DNA from: Kingdonia uniflora
Taxonomy: Eukaryota > Streptophyta > Magnoliopsida > Ranunculales > Circaeasteraceae
Length of the DNA: 64,000 bases
Direction: 5' to 3'
Assembly: GCA_014058105.1 (NCBI GenBank)
Contig: JACGCM010002837.1
Coordinates: 1 to 64,000, forward strand
Part shown: piece by piece, positions 1 through 11,185 of the stretch
How the letters are laid out: every line of letters starts with the position of its first letter
Numbering within the stretch: the first letter of the stretch is position 1
Translations under genes and position numbers: made by a program
The notes under the pieces: generated by a model
Told to the model about the DNA's origin: nothing
What the model saw: only the letters and a program-made list of their open reading frames with translations
The model's database searches: none

Positions 1-765
1 CATTGGTTTGGTGGTGTCAAGTTAAAATACATTAGACTTTCGCCTATCATCGCCACTAAGTGATGTATCAATGATTAAAATCAACTAGGTCTTTAAGGTA
101 ATATTTAAAGGGCAAAGTAGGCTCTGGGAAATAGTGTGTTTTGTGGCATTACTGAAGACAAAAAACTAGACTTCCACCTCCAATTGTTGAAAAAAACTCT
201 TCATTGTTTGTGCGTACCACCTCCTCGTTCCCACCTTTCTTTTATTATTTTAACAAGACAAATCTCCAACCACCAAACTCAACCACATTCTTCCTTCAAT
301 TTTCCCTCACTTTGAGTCCTCAGCCCCAGGGTTCCACACGCATATTCCTTTCATGAGATCTTCAGTACAATAGCGCTGCTTTCTTGGATTTGAATTTTTG
401 CTTCATTTAGTCATATTCTGTCCTTAGAGTAATATCTAGTAAATTCTCAGTGATTTTGAGTGACCAACCATGAGAGGCCTAAGTTGACTCATATGTCCAA
501 TATGTGCTCTTCTTATGCTTATTTGTCAGTATCTGTTTGGACTACACACACACACACCGAGTTCTTTTGCATTATTTCGTTATATCTCAATAATTTTTTC
601 TAACTGTGAATTTCATGTGCTTATAGATTTGACTCTACGGTTTTGAGGGGGAGTGTGTCTGTATCCTATCGTTGTTGTTTTCTGTGTTTGTCGGTGGCAA
701 CCCGATGTTTTAGGGAAAGTGTTTGCCTTAGTTCATTTTTTTTTCTTGTTCAGTTATTTTATTTC
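1..765. other. No gene recognised; short AC microsatellite
   Basis: I see no coding similarity in this stretch on either strand. It is A+T-rich and carries a short (CA)n run at about 543-557. The small open frame at 653-958 overlaps the promoter-like segment that follows and has no recognisable domain, so I do not call it a gene. The segment may be flank of, or upstream sequence for, the transposon-type gene at 1385. Confidence 0.4.
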
Positions 766-822
766 TCGTTCGAACGAACAATCGAAGTTGTTCGAACGAC
801 TTTCGAGCGGGTTGTATAAAAC
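766..822 (+). promoter_or_regulatory. Promoter-like segment with CGTTCGAACG palindromes and TATA box
   Basis: Two TTCGAA-centred inverted repeats (766-777 and about 789-800) lie just upstream of a TATA-like TATAAAA at about 815-821. A C/T-rich leader follows at about 845-890, and the transposon-type reading frame begins at 1385. The same palindrome crowds the LTR-like tail at 3190-3520 and both LTRs of the chromovirus at 11-17 kb. The promoter role is inferred from layout. Confidence 0.45.
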
Positions 823-1384
823 CACTGCGTCTTTTAAAAAAAAAAAATCTCTCCTCTCGCTCCAAATTCTCTCCATACTCTCTCTACCTCGAATTCTTGT
901 TGGATTAAGCTTGGTGGAGTCCATTTCTTCCGTGATTGATCCTCTCTCTTCTATCTAGCATCCCAATTTTAGTTCTTGAGTTTCCAATCTCGCTCTTGGT
1001 GACGGCAGTTTTGACCTAGGGTCTTTAATTCATGCATTTTTTTACAATTCAAGGTTGGTTTGTGATTTCATTGTTCTTCTACATTATTTCATTGCCTTTA
1101 TGCTTGTGATTCTACTATGCTTGGGAAGGGATAAAGTTGTGATTTGTGAAATTGAATAAAACTGTAATTAGTTTGTTTGAGGGTGGTGGTTGTATTGTGG
1201 TTGCTTGTATTATCTTGGGTCTCCTGCTCACTTGTGTTGATTGAGTTTGGGGAAGAGGTGGTTCTTTTTTGCAGGTGGTTGGAAGACTTGTTTTGGTGTT
1301 TGATTATTACAATTTTGAATTGAATATTTGATTGGGTTGGGGTTGTCTTCTGAATAAGCTTTCATTCCTTTTACTGTTCTCTAA

Positions 1385-2553
1385 ATGACACCTAGGGTAA
1401 GGGGGCAACAAGAGTCGTGAGTGGATGATTATGTTATTCTTGATGGTCAGAGGGGTTTGGTGAAAACCTTGAGTTTTGGGCCACTGAGAAGGGTTTTAAG
1501 ATCGCCCAATTGTGAGGGAACAAATGGTGGATATAAGAGTATCTCTGCAGTGATGAAGACTTTGTTCGTGTGTTTGAAAAATTTCGAGCTAGACATTGTT
1601 CTAAGATCTGACTCCTACGGGAAAAGTATATCCGCGGATTGTACAATCTTTTTTATGCTACTATGAAACTTGTGCACACCCGAACATGTCCAGTCGTTCT
1701 TTTTCGAGTATCTCTAGATGGCACTGAGTACCTTATTACTAGGGAGAGAATCTATGATATTTTGGGCTTCACTCCTTCTCAGCATATTGCCTTTCCAAGG
1801 TGTATTTGGCTACCGACATCCTATCCTTGGTCGATTGCAAATTCTAGGGGTGGGATTGTTGACGGTGAGGATGAGGAGGAGCCTATTCTTCTTGAATTTT
1901 GAGATATGGTGATTGATATCACGGCTCAGAGTCGGTTGTATACTAGATCGGGTATTGTATCCCGCAGGATGTTTGATAATGAGTCTCGTCTCGTATATAG
2001 CATTGCTATTATGAATATCATCCCGCGGTCCCAAAAGAATGAACTGTCTGAGCGGATGAAAGTTTTTCTTTATGCCTTCAAAAATGATATAAAGATTGAT
2101 CTTCCTAACATCATCATTGAGGAGATGCTTGAGGCTAGCTCAAAAACAGCAACCAGGAGTTCACTACCATTTGCCAGACTGATCACAACTCCTTACTGAT
2201 GCTGGCTACGCGGTGGCTTTAACTGAACCTGAAGATACCAAGACAGACCGATTGGATTCGAGTAATTGTAATAAGAGTTCCTCTCATCTTCCTCATGTGT
2301 TACCTTCTGAGGTAGCCCTTCCAGATCAACACATTGGAACTTCTAGCTCAGCTGCTCAGGCGCCTCAGGAGTTGTTTTCTCTTTAGAGTATTGGGAACAT
2401 GCTTCAGTTGACGTCGACCAGAATGGGCACTATGGAGACACGTCTGGTGACTATGGAGAGTTGACTGGGTCTATTGAGACAGCAGTTCAGAGTCGTCATT
2501 CGGGTCAGGAGATAGAGGAGGGTGATTACGAGTCTGATTCTGGAGAGCTGTGA
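1385..2553 (+). pseudogene. Broken 'putative plant transposon protein' gene (PF20167-like)
   Basis: The frame opens at the ATG at 1385 and meets an in-frame TGA at 1418. It continues through VDDYVILDGQRGLVK and LRSPNCEGTNGGYKSIS, shifts frame near 1540, and then reads a block with KLVHTRTCPVVLFRVS and ITRERIYDILGF. A second stop lies at about 1900. The tail ends with an acidic GDYESDSGEL and a stop at 2551. This order (short N-terminus, a central block with the 'R.YDILGF' type motif, a low-complexity S/Q/E tail) is what I know from the plant transposon-protein family filed as PF20167, often found inside LTR elements. The molecular function of that family is not established. At least two stops and one frameshift make it a pseudogene. 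Identity rests on motif memory. Confidence 0.55.
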
Positions 2554-3055
2554 CTGTTCCTCTGTTTTTTTATTTTTTTGTTTTGGTTTTCTTTAGTCTA
2601 TTTTTTTTCTTTGAGACTTTTATTGTTTTTTTTCTTTTGTTGAGCGTTTGTGAGGTAGGAATCTCTGTTCTAACTCTGCCTGTACGCTAGTACTATCTTT
2701 TGCTTATATAGTTATCAGTTATTTCTAATTAATTTTCTTTCAGATATTTGGTTTACAGTTGTTTGATTGTTTCTTCCATGACAATGGAGAGATACGTCTA
2801 CTTATCTGGTTTGCATATGCTTCTTTGGATGTCTCCGTTTGTGATTTATTTCTTTCTGTATATGTAAATATCTCTAAAGTTTTATTTTTGCCACATATAT
2901 TATAAACGAGTTTGCTGATGCGCAGATATTTAGTAAACATTCTATCTGATGAGTACAGGGTTGTAAGACATATTATTCATAGAAGAGGTCCAGAGATTGA
3001 ACCTGTTCATGGAAGGGTGGTGGCTATCTTAGTTTTTATTTGTCACGAAATGTAC
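2554..3055. other. 3' flank of the transposon-type gene, no further gene
   Basis: A T-rich stretch (2560-2640) directly follows the stop, then A+T-rich sequence. The frames here at 2740-2940 (minus) and 2912-3265 (plus) show no domain. The segment ends at a purine tract that resembles a retroelement PPT. Confidence 0.4.
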
Positions 3056-3067
3056 CAAAGGGGGAGG
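3056..3067 (+). promoter_or_regulatory. Polypurine tract candidate of element A
   Basis: CAAAGGGGGAGG at 3056-3067 is a purine run immediately before a TG dinucleotide at 3069. This is the usual arrangement of a plus-strand priming site at the left edge of a 3' LTR. It supports reading 3069-4145 as an LTR, but no 5' partner is visible. Confidence 0.45.
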
Positions 3068-3068
3068 T

Positions 3069-4145
3069 TGAAAGGTTTTATTTGCCTCATTTCGTGTTTG
3101 TGGAGTTTCTGGTTATCTCAGTCGAAGACACAAATCACTGGACAAAAGGTATTACTCTCTGATAAAATGGAGGAGCCTTTCTATATTTTAACATTCGAAC
3201 GAGTTTTCTTGTCGTTTGAACGAAGTGTCAAGTCCCCTAGAAATTTGGCCCATAAACAATTTTGACGTTTGAACGAGTTTTATTGTCGTTCGAACGAAGT
3301 ATCATGTCTCTTGGAAATTTGGCCCATAGACAATTTTCGTTCGAACGAGTTTTCTTGTCGTTTGAACGAAGTATCATGTCTCCTGGAAATTTGGCCCATA
3401 GGCAATTATCGTTCGAACGAGACTTCTTTTCGTTCGAACGAGATGTAAACTTTCTAGAGTTTTTGACCAAATTAGTCGTGATTCGTTCGAACGACTTTTG
3501 GTCTTGTTCGAACGAATATCGAAAGAAATAGAACTACTATCTAAAGAAGCCCTAGTTCTTTTTTTTTTCTCTTTTTTTTCTTGGGCAAATGGTTTTTCTT
3601 TTCAAAGATTCCAAAAGATGTTATCAGAGAGCAAGAAGAACTGAAGATCAATCAATCATCTTTTGATCTTAAGATTGATGTTGAGTTAGGGTTTCAAAGA
3701 CTTCCCAATTATTTATTCAAGAGCGATTCTAGAAGAAGTTTCTTGGTGAGACATCATGACGGGCTGTTGCGAGAATAGAAGAAGTTTCTTGGTGAGAGAT
3801 CAAGAAGAGTTGTTGTGAGAACAAGAAGAAGGTGGAGCGCGAAGCTTTAGTCAGAAGAGTGATAATCTTGAGACTAGGTTATTAAATCTGTAAGTGTAAT
3901 TCAGTATAACTCTTTTTGATTAGTGAAACTTTTGGTTGTCGTGATCCTCGATAATAACCTGTGGTTTTTCTCCCGAGTAAGGAGTTTCCACAGGGTAAAC
4001 ATTTGCTTACGTCCTTTAATTCCTTGTCTTTGCTTTTGATTGTTTCTGTTTAACCTTAGACTATTGATTGATAGGAATTGTTTCGACCTATTTTCTCGAA
4101 ATACATTAATTACGAGCATATAGAATTTCAGAATTGAGCGTATCA
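3069..4145 (+). repeat. Putative 3' LTR of element A, rich in CGTTCGAACG palindromes
   Basis: The stretch starts TGAAAGG after a purine tract. At about 3190-3520 it holds about nine copies or near-copies of a TTCGAA-centred inverted repeat, spaced irregularly and separated by 'GAAATTTGGCCCATA' type spacers. The last 250 bp (about 3890-4145) has the wording of a plant retroelement R/U5 region (GTGGTTTTTCTCCCGAGTA, TTTCCAC) and ends near TATCA where element H begins. The spacer wording also resembles the chromovirus LTR at 11.2-11.8 kb (TGGAATTTGGCCCAGAG). The boundaries are tentative because the opposite LTR was not found. Confidence 0.4.
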
Positions 4146-4303
4146 ATAAGCGACCGTAATGAGATTGTATGGCTTTGATAATTGAGGTCGGTTTAAATGA
4201 ATCAATAAGCGACCTTGAATTTCAAACTGAATAGAGTTGCAACATGTATGTAGAAAATTTGTTTTATTAAATAATTCTGAATAAACAGTCTCGTACATCA
4301 AGT

Positions 4304-5523
4304 TTATCTTCGATACAACTTCAGTCTGCGGGTACTCCATGAATTAGGTATTGGGATTCCTTCATTGTCACTGAGATCGTAGGATCCTAAACCATTTGTT
4401 CCAGTGATGATAAAAGGTCCTTCTTAATTGTCAACTAACTTTCTAGCATTGGGTGCCTTACGATGTTGCGGGATTTTTCTGAGAACGAGTTCTTTGATTT
4501 CGAACTCTTTTGTTATAAGTTTTGGCTAAAGCCAACTAATACCGACCTAAATTGACAATAGCTTGGTTGCGTGTCTCTTCGATCTAGTTCAAACTGTAAC
4601 TCATTTTCTTTATCTGTCATTTCATGATCATGGACTGGATGATGGTATTGAGTTGGAATGATGGCTTCAGTCCTGCAGGCCAATAAGAATAGAGTGCAGC
4701 CTGTTACTGTTCTTGGAGTGGTTCGATAGGCCCATAGTACATGTGGTAGCTCGTTCACCCAATTACCCTTCTTGTCGTCGAGGCGTTTCTTGATTCCATC
4801 CACTATGGTTTGATTTGTAATCTCAACTTGGCCATTCCCTTGTAGATAATAAGGGTTGGATGGAGAATGAATGATTTTGTGCTAATTGAGGAATGCCATA
4901 ATTTTGGATCCAACGAACTGTGGTCCATTATCAATCCTGATAAGGTGTGGTCTGTCGAAACGAATGATGATGTTTTCCCAGATGAATCAAATAACTTCTT
5001 ATTCGCACGTTCGACATAGTGGCACTGCTTCTACCCATTTGGTGAAGTAATCTATAGCAACCAAAAGGTGTTTCCTTTTGCCTGGTGCTATGGGAAACTC
5101 TCCCACTAGATCGAGAGCCCAGCATCTGAATAGCCAAGTAATCTGGCTTAGATAGAGGTCGAGTGCTGGAGCTCATATTTTTGGTCCATGTCGGTGACAA
5201 GCGTCACATTTACGAGCGTATTCGATGGCCTACTTTCTCATGTTAGGCCAAAACATTCCTTGAGTGATAGCTCTGTTCGCAAGAGATCGACCTGCTGCGT
5301 GGGATCCACATGTGCCTTTATGTAGGTCGTATAAGAATTATTGTGCCTCTTTCTCGGATAAGCATAAGAGGTACGGACCAGTGACCGAGATTTTTTACAA
5401 GAGGTTGTCTTTGACAGCATATCTTGGAGCATTGTCAATTATTTTCCTTCATTCTGCAGAATCTTCTGGGAGTGATCCGTCAAATTTGCTGTTAGGTCCA
5501 ATGTAAGTGATGAAAGGTTGTCT
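4304..5523 (-). pseudogene. Element H integrase
   Basis: This minus-strand part of pol encodes the integrase that joins cDNA to the host chromosome. A zinc-binding region (GTCGSHAAGR ... KCDACHRHG) lies at about 5160-5330. The catalytic D,D,E residues appear as LVAIDYFTKWVEA (about 5030-5080), IRIDNGPQFVG (about 4910-4945) and NGQVEITNQ (about 4805-4840). The C-terminal part ends with TRRLKLYRR and a stop at 4304. Several stops and frame changes split it into short frames, for example after NMRK and after the D1 block, so no working integrase is encoded. Family identity is firm from motif order. Confidence 0.85.
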
Positions 5524-6779
5524 CTAATCATCTTCAACCTCTTTGTTTCCCCCAGTATTGATGTTATTGGACGTGATAGCATTAATACTGGGATTAGAAA
5601 TAACGTCGATCTTTATATAATGTACTTCTGAACCAAGGACGCTAGCAATATAGGCAAGTGCATCTGAATGCCTGTTTCCCCCTCTTGAGAAATGTTCAAT
5701 AGAAATTGTCTTGAATTTGCTCATTCATTTAGCTACTGCGGCAACATAGTCAACCATTCTCCCATTGGTTTGGTAGACGCCTGTGTAATGATTAACTATC
5801 AATAATGAATTTGTGTAAACAGAGAGCTCTGCTACACCCAATGTAAGCGCCATGTCCAGACCATGTATCAATGCTTCATACTCGGCCTCATTATTAGTTG
5901 CCTTAAAGTCAAGACGTATTGATTTTTCGAGCCGATCATTGGAAGGTGTAATGAGAACAATTCCAATTACTGATCCTGATGGTCCGATGGGCCAGTCGGT
6001 CAAAAGTCACTAACCTTTCTTAGTAATCTATTTCAATTTATCTTCGGACTGATCAGGAGAAGGATCATCTGGTTGGTCGAGAATATCTGATTTCTAATCT
6101 AGGTCGTCTGCTGGAAAATCTGCTAAAAAATTTGCTACAGCCTGACCTTTTTCTGAGTGATGTAGTTCAAAATGAATGTCATGTTCTCCCAGTGCAACTG
6201 ACCATTGCTGAATACGTCGAGATTTTTCACATTTGGACAAGATTTCTCTGAGTGGATAATTCGTCGGAACGCGAATTGTATGAGCCTGAAAATACTATTT
6301 TAGCTTCTAAGATGTATAAACGAGAACTAGAAGAAGTTTCTCCATCTTGATGTATCTCATCTAAGCTGGAGTTAGAGTTTTGCTGATGAAGTAAACAGGT
6401 TTCTCAATCTTTATATCAATTCGGAGGAGGACAGAGCTGGGAGAGGTGTCCGTGACAGCTAAATGTACTGTTAGTTCTTCTCCTTCTGTTGGCGTACTCA
6501 TAATTAGAGGTGTACCCAAGTATCGTTTGAGGTTGAGAAAAGCGTCTTCACATTCGTCTATCCATTCGATCTCCAGATCTTTCTTTGGTTTTCCTCGTGA
6601 TGTTCCTTGTCGTAAGAGGTCAAACAGTGGTCAACATCTATCTGAAGATTTTGATACGTACCGATTGAGTGTTGCGATCTTCTTGGTTAGCTTCTGAACA
6701 TCTTTCTTTGTTTTCGGTGAAGGCATAGCCAGGAGAGCTCGTATTTTGGATGGGTCTGCTTCAATCCCTCGTTTGCTGA
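5524..6779 (-). pseudogene. Element H RT thumb/connection and RNase H
   Basis: On the minus strand this continues from the RT through the connection (KKDVQKL, LNRYVSKSSDRC, VTDTSPSSVLLRI, FISKTLTPA) and a linker (FLADFPADDLD) into the RNase H domain (GIVLITPSNDRLEKSIRLDFKATNNEAEYEALIHGLDMAL, then HSDALAYIASVL). RNase H removes genomic RNA during cDNA synthesis. Frames at 5725-6003 and 5524-5724 are open, while the connection at about 6000-6780 is interrupted by several stops. The order matches the other Tat-like elements here, best kept in F. Confidence 0.8.
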
Positions 6780-7529
6780 TTAAATGGCCCAAAATTTTTC
6801 AGACTGTACCTCGAACTGGCATTTTTCAGGATTCAAGCGCATCTTATAAGTTTGCAAAATCTCAAAAGTTGTTTGTAAATCTACAAGATGGTCTTCTCTC
6901 TTGAGGCTTTTACAAAGCATATCATCGATGTAGACCTCCATTGTTTTTCCGAGATGGTCTTTAAAGATGTCCGTCATTAATCTCTGATAAGTGGCTCCTG
7001 TATTTTTCAAGCCAAAAGGTATGACCTTGTAGCAATAGAGGCCGTGCTTAGTGATGAAAGTAGTCTTGTCTTGATCGTCAGGAAAAAGTGGTATCTGATT
7101 ATATCTTGACGCAGCATCCATCATGGAAAGGAGTTCGTGCCCTGCTGTGGAATCGAGCTGATTATTGATGATTGGCAATGGAAAATTGTCTTTCGGCATA
7201 TGACGGTTGAGGTTTGTGAAATCTACACAATCTCTAATTTTTCCATTCTTCTTTGGCACTGCGACAATGTTGGATACCTAATCGGGATAAACGGCTTTTC
7301 TGATGAAACTGACTTTGATCAACTTGTAGATCTCTTTATTGAATTTTTCACATAATCTCGGTGCTAGAGTTTGTTGCTTCTGCTTTACAGGCTCTGCCTT
7401 TTCTTTCAGCTCTAGTTTATGGCATGCCATGGCTGGGTCGATTCCTAGCATTTTGTGAAAAGTCCAAGCGAATATATCACTATTCTCCATGAGGAACTGA
7501 ATAAGTTTTGAGCGCTCCTCCGAGCTCAA
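6780..7529 (-). pseudogene. Element H reverse transcriptase
   Basis: Two minus-strand frames (7278-7529 and 6780-7259) are separated by one stop that follows YPD, where element F has a Trp codon in the same motif; TGG to TAG fits. They cover the RT fingers and palm: PKKNGKIRDCVDFTNLN, SMMDAASRYNQIPLFPDDQ, GLKNTGATYQRLM and the catalytic VYIDDMLCKSL. The four-residue YIDD box is intact. A frame break at about 6780 removes the downstream continuation. RT copies the element's RNA into cDNA in the cytoplasmic particle. Confidence 0.85.
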
Positions 7530-7599
7530 TAAAGTTCCAATGTTAGTTTCTCTTTTGCTGCCATTGATTTCGATGTATTCTGTTGGTTTGATACTTGGT

Positions 7600-8220
7600 A
7601 GCTAAAGTTCTGATGGACTGGCCTGCTGTGATTTCTATGCAGTCGTTATTGTGATTGGTGCGGTAGTTGCTGGTGTTGTGGCTAGTTCGACTTCAATATA
7701 CACAGTATTATCGCAAGCCCGAGCCAACTTCTGGCTGCCTTTGATTTCATATATCCTTCCCTTCTAGTCGAATCCTAAAGTCTGATGATAGGTGGAGGGA
7801 ATAGCCTTCATGTTGTGCAACCATGGTCGCCCCATGATGCCCAGGTAATGCGATTTGGCATTAATAATGTAGAAGACGACATTAAGCGTAACTGGACCGG
7901 CTGTAATGGGCCGTATAATTTTTCCCACCCGCTCTTCTTTGGAGCCGTTGAATCTAGAAACATTGATTTCACTTGGTTTGACCTTGTCTGCCAAACCCAT
8001 CTGGTCGATAGTACTCTGGAAAAGTAGCTCGATACTGCTGCCTGTATCTACCATAATAGTATGAAGAACTATGTTCTTCATCTTGAGCATTATGACTAGA
8101 GCATCATGATGTGGGAAAGTGACGTGTCGTACATCACAATCTTCAAAAGATATTCCAGCTCATCTATTGCTGGATTCTGGTAATAAGCGAGCTTCTTTAT
8201 CTCCCATTTTGAGGTCGTGA
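7600..8220 (-). pseudogene. Element H aspartic protease
   Basis: The minus-strand frame 7764-8090 encodes a retropepsin-like domain with an intact active-site motif MVDTGSSIELLF, the flap region FNGSKEERVGKI and the C-terminal YLGIMGRPWLHNMKAIPS. It lies between gag and RT as expected for Ty3/gypsy. The protease cleaves the Gag-Pol polyprotein. The flanks (8090-8220 and 7600-7764) read in broken frames. The DTG motif is better kept here than in C, D or F. Confidence 0.8.
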
Positions 8221-8336
8221 CACTCTGCTACACATCTGCGTTTGACTCTATTCGATGTGCTGACTATCTGGGTCTCGATGAAATACAAATGTTTTTCTTC
8301 ATTCATCCCATTGATCTGTATAATTGTTCTGTCAGT

Positions 8337-9792
8337 TTAGTAACTTCCATTTTTGTAACTCTCAACATCAATTATGTACTCGAGCATCCGGCCTTTTGCG
8401 AATATATCCAGAAGGCGGTACTTGAGTGAGGGACATCTTTCCATGTCATGATATTGAATCTGGTGGTGTATGCTGTATGGTTTGCCTTCTATCGGTGTGA
8501 GATCCCTAGGAGTTCCGAAAAGATCATCTTTCTGAATCAGCGTGTACAGACTCGCCATGGTTGTGTTCAACTTTGGCATAGGTGGTGGTGGCCTTTTATT
8601 TCCTTGACGGCCTCGGTCGTCATTGGTTTTGAAGCGCTTCTTATCGCCCCCATGACTTTTGTTGCTCTTGTGGGTGTGCTCGTTGGGGAAATTTCTGTTT
8701 GAGAGGTTGGAGCTCTGAGGCTTTGACTTCTCTGCGGTTAATCTTTCAAGGTCGATGAAGCTTTTGACCTTCTCAATCATATCCTCTAATGTTGGCGGCT
8801 TGTTTAGGATTAAATGCTCCTTGGCTCGACTATCAATGAGCAGAGAGTTGATGAAGGCCAAAATAGCAATCTTTTGGTCGAGATTATCTATTTTTTGAGC
8901 TAGTACCAAAAACTTTCTTGTGAATGCCTCCAGTCGCTCGCCTTGGGCTTGCTTGAGGCCGAATAAAGAGTAAAGGGTTTCTTCCTTCTCTTTATTGTGC
9001 GAATAGTTCTTGACGAACAGTTCGCAGAGTTGGTCGAACGTCAGGATGGAACCTTCGCTGAGAGAGTGGAACCATCGTAAAGGTTCACCTTTCAGGCTGG
9101 TCGGAAAGAGACGGCAGAGGATGTGGTTCAACATAGAATATAATCCCAGATAATCCTGGAACTCCTGTACGTGTTCCACTGGGTCTCCTCCTTTATACTT
9201 CTGAATCTTTGGAGTATGAAAGCTGGCTGACACTTCTTCATCAAGTAATGCCTGCGCAAGTGGACTCTTCTGGATTCTAGTGTAATTTCTCTTCCCGTCG
9301 AGTATCTGGGCGTCTAAAAGCTCTTTAATACATTTGTTCACCTGTTCTGGAGTGAGATGTTGCTGAGATGTGACAGCTCGTCGCGTTGTTTATACTCCTT
9401 GTAGATCATTCTCTCCCATTATTTCGCCCAGACGGTCTAGAGCTGAGATGCGGGGAAGATGAAGTACGTCTCTGTGTTGCTCTTGTTGTTGTAGATCGCC
9501 TGCTATTCGAGCGGGTAATTGTGGGTCGAGATCATCTGCAGGCTGAACTGAATGCGCCATCGCCCTCTTGCCTTAATCTCCTAATCTGTCTTGGACTTAG
9601 AGTCTCGATCCTGCAGGTTTAGGTCTTTGATTGGCTGGTCGTTGATCTAGAAGAGCTTTGATCACATCTTGCATGCTTGCGACCTTCTATTCGAGCTCTA
9701 GTTGCTTATCTGTTTCTTGCTGCATGGCTGGCTGTTTGCAAATCCGCCACTCCTTCAGCAACGTCAGGAATATCGTTTTCTTGGTTCGTCAT
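8337..9792 (-). pseudogene. Element H gag
   Basis: The start is placed at the ATG ending at 9792, about 65 bp past the PBS (MTNQENDIPDVAEGVADLQ). A stop and frame changes follow, then a 334-residue open frame (8337-9341) carries the retrotransposon gag core: FHTPKIQKYKGGDPVEHVQEF, RLFPTSLKGEPLRWFHSL, LFGLKQAQGERLEAF and PPTLEDMIEKVKSFIDLERL. A lysine/arginine-rich region follows, then a knuckle-like motif whose first cysteine is replaced (YSIHHQ where element F has YCDYHK). Gag forms the particle that packages the RNA. Confidence 0.85.
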
Positions 9793-9854
9793 CCGTAATT
9801 TTTTTGCAGATCGGCTTCTGGAAAAGAGAACGTTGAGTATCATCTTAGTTTCCC

Positions 9855-9869
9855 ACAGACGGCGCCAAA
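9855..9869 (-). promoter_or_regulatory. Primer-binding site of element H
   Basis: On the minus strand the 5' LTR ends in TTACA and is followed at once by TTTGGCGCCGTCTGT. This is the same tRNA-complementary type of PBS used by B, D and F in this window. It fixes the inner edge of the LTR. Confidence 0.8.
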
Positions 9870-10497
9870 TGTAATAACCTGTTTTCGGGAAGGTCGAAAA
9901 TAACGTCTTACACCTTCGTAAAATAAGATATTGGATAAGTACGTGAGTAAGTGACACAATATCTAGCGTGGAAAACCTTTCAATAGGTTAAAAACCACGA
10001 CCTCTGCTGAGGATTTTTGAAAGAGAGAGAGTTGCTTATTGCAATTACTAGCTATTACAGAGAGAAATGTAGGGATCACTGAGTTTTGCAGAGGTGATCT
10101 CCTCTAAGTTGTTATGTGTAAGAACTAGCAATTCATCGGTCCTGGGTTCTGAGTTCCAGGTATCTATTTATTGGTCTTATAATACGACCGTTGGTTACAT
10201 TTAATGATATATGTTGGTCGTCTGAGCTTGATGAGCTTTGATGAGATTTCCTATAACGTCTTGATATCTGATATTTGTTGATCTGTAACGGATCTCTTAG
10301 CTGTATCGTCAGACCGTTGGAGAAGATACGACCTCTTGTGGAGCTCGCATGTATGCAAGCTATTTTATACACAGAGGAGTATCTTCTGTCGTGTGAAATT
10401 TTAAAATGCTTCGATATCTTCGATCTGTAGATGAGGTCGTGTACGTCAGGACCTTCTTCTCTTTATTCTTTGATTGCTGTTGATTCGCGCTATATCA
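9870..10497 (-). repeat. 5' LTR of element H (628 bp)
   Basis: On the minus strand the LTR runs from TGATATAGCG (10497) to GGTTATTACA (9870). A TATA-like GTATAAAAT lies at about 10354-10364, about 135 bp into the LTR. The outer edge is set where the copia RNase H coding of K stops. No second copy exists in the window, so identity between LTRs cannot be used to date the element. Confidence 0.7.
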
Positions 10498-11185
10498 GGT
10501 CAAATATCGCACTCAGTACGAGAATTAGAAATAAGTCCTTACAAATACTCTTTTGAGTTACCAATTCTCTGATAAAATGGTAGTCTATTTCTATATGTTT
10601 TGTTCTAGCATGAAAAATAGGATTAGATGTTAATGAAATAGCATTGATGTTATCACACCAAATCAGAGGAGCTTTATGAATGTAGATGTGAAGATCTGTT
10701 AATAGAATACACAACCATGATACTTCAGCTGCAGTTAATGCAAGTGATATGTACTAACTTTCTGTAGAGGATCTTGTAACTGTTGTTTCTTTCTTAGTAC
10801 TCCAAGTAATTGGTAAGTTCCCAAACAACACACAAAAGCCACTTATAGACCTTCTATCAGAAAGATCTCCCGCCCAGTCTGCATCTGAGAAGGCTGTAAT
10901 GAGACCATTGCCCTTGGAGAAGAAGATGCCATGGTTAATAGTGCCTTTAACATATTTGAGAATCATTTTTACTGCTGATAAGTGTGAAGTTGTGGGGGAG
11001 TGCATAAACTGGCAGACTTGGTTTACTGAAAAGGCAAGATCTGGTCTTGTCCAGGTCAGATATTTGAGAGCTCCAACTAAAGATCTATAGCGAGAGCTGT
11101 CTTGAGGGAGTTTACCATCATTGGGAGAAAGCTTTGATCTAGTTGAGCAAGGGGAGGAGCATGACTTAGAGCCATCCATGTGTGA
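10498..11185 (-). pseudogene. Element K RT C-terminal part and RNase H
   Basis: The minus-strand frame 10754-11179 reads [43 protein letters not shown] and [19 protein letters not shown]. These are classic copia RT-end and RNase H motifs. The next frame (10490-10714) carries the RNase H tail: WCDNINAISLTSNPIFHART and KHIEIDYHFIRELV. A stop separates them. The left edge at about 10498 is the LTR of element H and the right edge at 11185 is the LTR of L, so this is a stranded piece of K. Confidence 0.9.

Larger units (their letters stand above)
4146..10497 (-). mobile_element. Element H: minus-strand Tat-like Ty3/gypsy retrotransposon, 3' truncated
   Basis: Reading on the minus strand the order is 5' LTR (9870-10497), PBS, gag, protease, RT, RNase H, integrase, which is the Ty3/gypsy order. 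The PBS style (TTTGGCGCCGTCTGTGGG) and the gag/RT wording (SMMDAASRYNQIPL, VYIDDMLCKSLK) place it with Tat-like elements and close to elements B-G of this window. The pol stop lies at 4304 and only about 160 bp of 3' sequence survives before element A's LTR. The 3' LTR, and any antisense gene of the type seen in F, are missing. Its right end abuts the copia RNase H of element K, so H most likely inserted into K. Confidence 0.85.

Noticed and set aside
9870..10497. A second LTR of H near 4.1 kb
   Set aside because: I compared the LTR of H with 3.0-4.3 kb and saw no match. The LTR-like region there has different ends and content, so it was assigned to element A.
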